From contig JALSNL010000036.1 in the NCBI GenBank assembly GCA_026987055.1, positions 1 to 20,090 on the forward strand: a stretch of 20,090 nt of DNA, read 5' to 3'. The notes below the pieces were generated by a model. The model did no database searches. It saw nothing but the letters and a program-made list of their open reading frames with translations, and had not been told where the DNA came from. Of the stretch, positions 15,614-20,090 are shown piece by piece; within the stretch, counting starts at the first letter, position 1, and each line of letters opens with the position of its first letter. The stretch is from Melioribacteraceae bacterium. Its GTDB lineage: Bacteria > Bacteroidota > Ignavibacteria > Ignavibacteriales > Melioribacteraceae. Made by a program: the position numbers and the translations under genes.

Positions 15614-16792
15614 TTATTTTTTTTTGATTATTTCTATTATTCTTTCAACATCGTTTATTTCCAAATCCGCATAAATAGGAATTGTAATTACTTGTTCGGC
15701 AATTTTTGTTGCAACCGGTAAATTTTCCGGCGTTGCGGATTCTAGACCTCTGTATGGTTGGAAGCGGCTTATTAGCGGATAAAAATATCTTCGTGCAAAA
15801 ATGTTGTTCTTTTTCAGTTTATAATAAAGCTCATCCCTGCCGATTCCGTATTTCCGTTTATCAACAAAAATCGGAAAGTAACCGTAATTATGATGTACGT
15901 TTTCAACATCATTCAAAAATGATATTCCTTCGATATTCTTAAAAGCACTTCTGTATAGTTCCGCAATTTTTTTTCTTTTCAATATATTTTTTTCTACATC
16001 TTTTAATTGCAGCAAACCTATTGCGGCTTGCATTTCATTCATCTTTGCATTTATTCCGGGTGCAATAACTGTTGTTTCGTTTGCAAAACCGAAATTTTTT
16101 AAATAATCAATTCTCTTCTTGGTTTTTTCATCATGAGAAATTACCGCACCGCCTTCAAAGGTGTTAAAAATTTTTGTTGCATGAAAACTTAAAATTGAAA
16201 GGTCGCCAAAATTCAGAATTGATTCATTGTTTAATTTCACTCCGAACGAATGTGCTGCATCGTAAATAAGTTTAAGTCCGTAGATATCCGAAATTTCTTG
16301 CAGCGATTCAACGTCGCAAGGATTTCCGTAAATATGCACGGGAACTATTGCTGTTGTTTTATCCGTAAGTAATTTTTCTATTTTATTCGGATTAAGGTTA
16401 TATGTTTTGGGTTCAATATCACAAAAAACGGGAGTAATTCCGTTCCATTTTAACGCATGAGTTGTTGCAACAAAACTATACGGCGTAGTAATTACTTCGC
16501 CTTTAATTTTTAGAACTTGCAAAGCGGCAATTAACGCCAAAGTCCCGTTGGAAAATAAAGAAATATATTCCACACCGAGAAATTTTGCCAATTCATATTC
16601 CAGTTGTTTGTGGAATTTACCGAAATTTGTAAGTTTTTTGCTTTGCCAAATATCTTTTAGTAAAGGCAAAAAGTCATCTAATTCCGGTAACGTTGGTTGA
16701 TTTACATAAATAGTTTTTTGTAAATCGGGATTTGCCGGATTTTTAATTTCCAAATTCTCTTGAATCATATTTTTATCAGCTAACTCTATCAT
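15614..16792 (-). CDS. DegT/DnrJ/EryC1 sugar aminotransferase, VioA-like
   Basis: This is a 392-residue PLP enzyme. PLP lysine K207 lies in LSFHATKIFNTFEGG, with D178 in IYDAAHSFG and the cofactor phosphate region FSNGTLALIAAL (80-91). The stretch LTNFGKFHKQLEYELAKFL and GEVITTPYSFVATTHALKW resemble VioA, which converts dTDP-4-keto-6-deoxyglucose and glutamate to dTDP-4-amino-4,6-dideoxyglucose; related enzymes differ in sugar and position, so the exact product is uncertain. No glucose-thymidylyltransferase or dehydratase is in the window; they must be elsewhere. About 25 extra residues precede the usual family start, and no good Shine-Dalgarno precedes the ATG, so the true start could be ATG at codon 9. 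The gene is first in the glycan cluster, with a 264-base non-coding gap upstream. Confidence 0.93.
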   Translation of the reverse strand: MIELADKNMIQENLEIKNPANPDLQKTIYVNQPTLPELDDFLPLLKDIWQSKKLTNFGKFHKQLEYELAKFLGVEYISLFSNGTLALIAALQVLKIKGEVITTPYSFVATTHALKWNGITPVFCDIEPKTYNLNPNKIEKLLTDKTTAIVPVHIYGNPCDVESLQEISDIYGLKLIYDAAHSFGVKLNNESILNFGDLSILSFHATKIFNTFEGGAVISHDEKTKKRIDYLKNFGFANETTVIAPGINAKMNEMQAAIGLLQLKDVEKNILKRKKIAELYRSAFKNIEGISFLNDVENVHHNYGYFPIFVDKRKYGIGRDELYYKLKKNNIFARRYFYPLISRFQPYRGLESATPENLPVATKIAEQVITIPIYADLEINDVERIIEIIKKK

Positions 16793-17056
16793 TTAATTTC
16801 ACTATTTTAAAGAGGATATAATTATTGCAATACATGTTGTAATCTAAAATCATTCCAATTAACTCAAAAAAATTTATTTACATAAAGCAGAAAATGTGAC
16901 CTAATTAAATTTTAGGTAAAAAGTGCTTTTTTAGCTTAAATAAAGTGGATTTTTAATTTTTACTTAGCTGTATTTTGAATTTTAATATTGCGAATGATGT
17001 GTGAAAAGAATATTTCGATTGGAGAACCGTGAATATTTTCAACTTTTAGGCTATTA
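16793..17056. other. Non-coding gap upstream of the glycan cluster
   Basis: 264 bases separate the aminotransferase start from the end of the 616-residue gene. It is AT-rich and should hold the promoter of the glycan cluster, but I cannot single out a convincing sigma-28, sigma-54 or housekeeping motif. A 5-bp GGCTA/TAGCC hairpin overlaps the upstream stop codon (17049-17062), and a short ACCTAA/TTAGGT repeat lies near 16900-16920; both are too weak to name. Confidence 0.5.
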
Positions 17057-18907
17057 TTAGCCATATATTTGAAAAGATTCCAGTAATTTATTTATCGGTT
17101 TTGTGAAAACTTCTATTTGTTGTTTTGCTTCTTCTTGTTTCTTTTTATAATTATATTCGCGCTCTTTTAGAAAAGATGCTATAATTTTTTCTTGATTTTC
17201 AATCCTTTCATCAAACTTTTTTTCATAGGCATGTTTGGTTCTTTCTTTTTCTTCTTCTAACATTTTCATATCTTCATCTTTCATATTATTAATGCGTTCC
17301 AATTCTTTTTTTAATTTACCCACACGTTTGGCTTTATCGGTTTGTGCAGAAAATGCAGTAATAGCGGATATAATTATTCCAATAACAAAAGTACCACCGC
17401 CCCAGCGCAATCCGCCTTTAATAATTAAACTAATCGCACTTTCATCTGCCGAACTTATTAACATTGTTGCAATACCGCCAAGAAACGCCACAATAAATGC
17501 AAATACAGCGGTAAAAATCATTGAATTAAAGAAAGTTTGTGTTGAGTTATATTTTGTATCTTTTTCAACCAGTTCAATTTTCTCTTCCAATTTATTTATT
17601 TGTTCTTCATATACTTCGTTAATTTGTTCTTCTCTTTCTTTTTTTGTAATCTCAACTTTTCTTAATGCATCCTCTCTTTCCTGATGTATTATTTCCAATT
17701 GATGTTTATTTTGCTCAATTTGTTTATCAAAAATGTGGAATTCTTCTTTAACTTGGTCATAATAATGTGATTCTATTGTACTTCTTAAATATTCTATAAC
17801 AGTTATCAATTTATTTCTTAAAATCTGTTCAACCATTCTTATTAAACCGCTGTTTACTCCCTTATATTTATCCAAAGCTTCTTTAAGAAACTCAATTTCA
17901 GCCATTATTTTTTCATTATAAAATTGTTTATTACGTAAATTATAAAGATCAACAAGTTTGCTATAAGTTATTTGCATACTATTGTTTTCTTCGGAATACT
18001 GAGCTCTTAATAAAAAATCTATATCTTGCGTCATTGGCGCAAATCCATCTTCTGCAAAAACATTATAAATTGCTGCTGTTTCATAAAAGAAGTTAAATAA
18101 TCTTAGATAGTTGTAATTTATTGCAAGTGTAAAACGCATTTTGTCAAAATTTAGAATTTCTTTTAAGCAATCAAAAGCTACATCTAAATTATTTAAAAAA
18201 ACCGCTGTAAGTCCGCGATAAGTTTTTGCAGATACACCATAAATGTTATTTTTTGTTGCTTCGGTAAAACAATCATGTGCATTTTGGTATTCATAAATTT
18301 TAAAGTATGTAAATCCTTCATAGAGATTTATCAAATATAAAATACTGTCTTTTTCTTCTTTAGCAGCTACTAAATCTTGAACCAATGTTTTGCTTCTTTC
18401 AAATAGTTCTATAGCTTTTTGAGGGGAAAATACCGACTTTTCGTAGGTAAGAACAATACCATATAATACCAAATTATAAAAACTTTGATATATGAAATTA
18501 CGCTCTACCATATTAATTAGCGTTAATGCAAAATAGTTTTTGCCTTTTTCATCTTTTTGTGTAATCCATTGAGAATAGTAATTTTTAATTTCTCTGTGGT
18601 TTGCTATAAAGTTGCTGCTATCTTTATTTTTAAGAAGAATTTTCTCAATTCTATCTAAAATAGGAGAATTTAGCGTGGCAAAGTATGGAGCTGTTTCAAT
18701 TCTAATGAAAAATTCTGAAATTTCTTTTGGCAAGGAAATGGAAAAATGCTTGGAAGCCAAATAAATAAAATCATCATAATTAATATGTTTTCTAATACCA
18801 TTACCAAACTTCTCTCTTCCAAAATTTCGAAATCTTGCTATTTCTAATTCTTTAGAAAGGGTTTGGTCATCAATATTTTCTAATATTTGACTATTGTTAA
18901 CGAGCAT
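17057..18907 (-). CDS. Unrecognised 616-residue membrane protein with helical N-terminal half and coiled coils
   Basis: I do not recognise a family. Residues about 60-380 are helical with TPR-like spacing (for example AIELFERSKTLVQDL at 165-179 and NAHDCFTEATKNN at 209-221). Residues 384-452 form a strongly charged coiled coil rich in Glu, Lys and Gln. Two hydrophobic helices follow, about 462-486 and 503-522, separated by a short Gly-rich, partly polar linker, and then a second coiled coil (525-600) and a short tail. Because the two helices are close together, both large soluble parts should face the same side, most simply the cytoplasm. There is no signal peptide and no catalytic motif. The gene stands alone between the glycan cluster and the ArsC-type gene, with gaps of 264 and 176 bases. 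A scaffold or sensor role tied to the membrane is possible but unsupported. Confidence 0.85.
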   Translation of the reverse strand: MLVNNSQILENIDDQTLSKELEIARFRNFGREKFGNGIRKHINYDDFIYLASKHFSISLPKEISEFFIRIETAPYFATLNSPILDRIEKILLKNKDSSNFIANHREIKNYYSQWITQKDEKGKNYFALTLINMVERNFIYQSFYNLVLYGIVLTYEKSVFSPQKAIELFERSKTLVQDLVAAKEEKDSILYLINLYEGFTYFKIYEYQNAHDCFTEATKNNIYGVSAKTYRGLTAVFLNNLDVAFDCLKEILNFDKMRFTLAINYNYLRLFNFFYETAAIYNVFAEDGFAPMTQDIDFLLRAQYSEENNSMQITYSKLVDLYNLRNKQFYNEKIMAEIEFLKEALDKYKGVNSGLIRMVEQILRNKLITVIEYLRSTIESHYYDQVKEEFHIFDKQIEQNKHQLEIIHQEREDALRKVEITKKEREEQINEVYEEQINKLEEKIELVEKDTKYNSTQTFFNSMIFTAVFAFIVAFLGGIATMLISSADESAISLIIKGGLRWGGGTFVIGIIISAITAFSAQTDKAKRVGKLKKELERINNMKDEDMKMLEEEKERTKHAYEKKFDERIENQEKIIASFLKEREYNYKKKQEEAKQQIEVFTKPINKLLESFQIYG

Positions 18908-19010
18908 TCTTCATCCGTGAAGATTTATTAAAAAGCTTTTCAAATTATAATCGTATTAATAGTCGGTATGTTTAATAAGAATTTATTAGAGAAAAGAAAA
19001 TACTAAATTG

Positions 19011-19080
19011 AAATTAGTACTTTGTAACTATGGTTAAATTGCAATATCATACAATTTAACCATAGCATAGTACTTAATTT
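19011..19080. repeat. Long interrupted palindrome downstream of the ArsC-type gene
   Basis: The inner arms CTATGGTTAAATTG (19028-19041) and CAATTTAACCATAG (19052-19065) are perfect 14-base reverse complements around a 10-base loop. Outside them AAATTAGTACT (19011-19021) and AGTACTTAATTT (19069-19080) are also inverted, with one extra base. The end of the repeat is 3 bases past the ArsC-family stop codon on the minus strand. It could end that transcript, although no U run follows, or serve as an operator for the 616-residue gene about 100 bases further on. Confidence 0.75.
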
Positions 19081-19083
19081 ACA

Positions 19084-19434
19084 TTAAAAAAGTTCGTCAA
19101 TTTTTTCTGTTGGTCTGGCAAGTACGGCTTTATTTCCTTTTTCAATTATCGGGCGTTCAATTAAATTCGGATTTTTTACCATAAACTCAATTATTTCCGC
19201 TTGAGTATATTTTTTGTTTTTAAAATCCAGTTCTTTATACGCTTTTTCACGTTTACGTAATAAATCCTCCGCTTTCATATTCATTTTTTTCAAAAGTGTT
19301 TTTAGTTTATTTTTTGTAAACGGTGTTTCGTAATATTTTATAATATTAAACTCAACTCCTTTTTCTTGTAAATATTTTAATCCTTTTCTACTTGTGGAAC
19401 ATGTTGGTTTGTGATAAATATTAATTTTTTCCAT
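19084..19434 (-). CDS. ArsC-family reductase (thioredoxin-fold, glutaredoxin-coupled type)
   Basis: This 116-residue protein begins INIYHKPTCSTSRKGL: H8 and active-site C12 are placed as in the plasmid R773 ArsC. R60 (in LLRKRE), R94 (in ERPII) and R107 (in LARPTE) fall at the three arginine positions that bind arsenate in that enzyme. It is shorter than R773 ArsC (141 residues), closer to YffB/Spx-size relatives, but lacks the CXXC of Spx. Arsenate reduction is chemically plausible; no arsR, arsB or acr3 gene is adjacent, so it may be a housekeeping oxidoreductase of the family. A good AAGGAG Shine-Dalgarno lies 5 bases before the ATG. It is divergent from the PLAT gene, with 81 bases shared as promoter space. 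Confidence 0.88.
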   Translation of the reverse strand: MEKINIYHKPTCSTSRKGLKYLQEKGVEFNIIKYYETPFTKNKLKTLLKKMNMKAEDLLRKREKAYKELDFKNKKYTQAEIIEFMVKNPNLIERPIIEKGNKAVLARPTEKIDELF

Positions 19435-19515
19435 ATTTTCTCCTTAATTTATTTTTCAGATTTTAAATTCAAATTATTATCTTAAATTTAAATTAAAAAG
19501 AAATTAAAAATTACT
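19435..19515. promoter_or_regulatory. Divergent intergenic region
   Basis: This 81-base, almost purely A+T gap lies between two outward-reading genes, so it must contain promoters for both. The minus-strand Shine-Dalgarno AAGGAG is plain; none is clear for the plus-strand gene. No consensus -10/-35 pair could be chosen with confidence in such AT-rich sequence. Confidence 0.5.
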
Positions 19516-20090
19516 ATGAAATACAAATTAACATTTAAAACAGGCTTGCAAAGCGGAGCGGGAACAGATGCGGATGTTTTCATTTCTTTATACGGCTCAA
19601 AAGAAAAAGTTGAAAATATAAAACTTAATTTATCGGGTAAAAATATTTTTGAAAAAGGAAGTAAAGATATTTTTACCATTGATATTATTGAACTTGGTGA
19701 TATTAGAAAAATTGAACTATCGCATAACAACAAATGGTTTGGCGCCGATTGGTTTTTGGATGACATTTTAATAAAAAATGTAACTTCTAATAAAACTTGG
19801 TATTTTCCTGCTTATAAGTGGATACGAAAAGATAATATTATTTCATTAAAGACGGTAACATCTGCAAATTATATTTTTGAAATTACAACCGGAACTTTGC
19901 CCGGTGCAGGAACAAACTCCAATATTTTTATTTCTTTAATCGGCTCAGATAGCTATACTGATTTTTTTGATATTAATTCTTTAATTAAAAAAAATGAATT
20001 TACAACAGCACATACCGAATCATTTGAAATTATAAAGGAAGATGTTGGAGAAATTAAAGAAATAAAAATTAAATGCGATACAAACGGATT
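19516..20090 (+). CDS. PLAT/LH2-like repeat protein (partial, continues off the right edge)
   Basis: An open frame from ATG 19516 runs to the edge, 191 codons without a stop, the only plus-strand gene here. Residues 2-100 read as a PLAT/LH2 beta-sandwich: YKLTFKTG, GAGTDADVFISLYG, a middle strand KIELSHNNKWFGADWFLDD and the closing TWYFPAYKW. From about residue 118 a second copy starts (YIFEITTGTLPGAGTNSNIF, then ISLIGS) and is cut by the edge. PLAT domains bind lipids or proteins and occur in lipoxygenases, alpha-toxin and multi-PLAT proteins; bacterial tandem forms are mostly uncharacterised. There is no signal peptide: the first strand begins at residue 2, which is odd for a lipid-binding surface module. 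An in-frame TAA at 19489 excludes an earlier start. The domain assignment is from visible motif pattern only. Confidence 0.8.
   Translation, partial: MKYKLTFKTGLQSGAGTDADVFISLYGSKEKVENIKLNLSGKNIFEKGSKDIFTIDIIELGDIRKIELSHNNKWFGADWFLDDILIKNVTSNKTWYFPAYKWIRKDNIISLKTVTSANYIFEITTGTLPGAGTNSNIFISLIGSDSYTDFFDINSLIKKNEFTTAHTESFEIIKEDVGEIKEIKIKCDTNG

Noticed and set aside
16793..16920. A possible sigma-54 site (TTGCAA near 16820-16830, minus strand)
   Set aside because: The required GG at the -24 position is missing at the correct distance.
17235..17684. A 149-codon plus-strand frame inside the 616-residue gene
   Set aside because: It is Ser/Ile-rich mirror sequence of the coiled-coil and membrane-helix coding region, typical of a shadow frame in AT-rich DNA.
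19084..19434. Part of an arsenic resistance operon
   Set aside because: No arsR, arsB, acr3 or arsA-like gene lies within the visible neighbourhood, so only a single reductase-family gene can be claimed.
19488..19766. A 92-codon minus-strand frame at the right end
   Set aside because: It lies antisense to the open PLAT-like frame, which has clear domain motifs and normal codon use; the antisense protein shows no recognisable features.
1..20090. CRISPR arrays, tRNA, rRNA or insertion sequences
   Set aside because: No regularly spaced direct repeats, tRNA cloverleaf, rRNA-like stretch or transposase motifs were noticed on either strand.

Overview
This is an AT-rich window (very low G+C by eye) in which almost every gene reads on the minus strand, so the biological order runs from high to low coordinates. 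The protein styles (short flagellin, FliD and FliS next to TPR-tailed glycosyltransferases, a VioA-like transaminase beside WbqC, strong AT bias, variable Shine-Dalgarno use) suggest a motile member of the Ignavibacteria/Chlorobiota side of the FCB group. That placement is an inference from sequence style, not from a marker gene.

Layout from right to left. (1) 19516-20090, plus strand: the start of a protein built from tandem PLAT/LH2-like beta-sandwich repeats, running off the edge. (2) 19084-19434: a small ArsC-family reductase, followed by a long inverted repeat (19011-19080). (3) 17057-18907: an unrecognised 616-residue protein with a helical N-terminal half, two membrane helices and flanking coiled coils. 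(4) 16792 down to 5721: a glycan-making cluster of DegT/VioA-like sugar aminotransferase, WbqC-like protein, two different sulfotransferases, a degenerate stretch holding a glycosyltransferase head joined to a sulfotransferase tail, then three large glycosyltransferase proteins that all end in TPR-like helices, one of them 1326 residues with four transferase domains. (5) 5701 down to 2184: a sigma-28-type promoter followed by flagellin (fliC), a GC-rich hairpin, then fliS, fliD, a small FliT-like protein and flgM. (6) 1976 down to 1: a soluble histidine kinase overlapping a sigma-54-dependent NtrC-family response regulator, truncated by the left edge.

Read together, the left two thirds look like a late flagellar locus with its own surface-glycan island. 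The sigma-28 promoter should drive flagellin. The operon that follows supplies the filament cap, two secretion chaperones and the anti-sigma-28 factor FlgM, giving a built-in feedback loop. The kinase/regulator pair resembles the two-component systems (FlgSR, FleSR) that control sigma-54 flagellar genes elsewhere. The adjacent island is positioned to decorate flagellin with an amino-deoxy-sugar-containing, possibly sulfated glycan. The glycan and its target are inferred from context only.

The most unusual points are the four-transferase fusion, the recurrent TPR tails on unrelated transferase types, the pair of sulfotransferases beside flagellin, the recombination scar at 12552-12846, and the uncharacterised membrane coiled-coil protein and PLAT protein at the right end.
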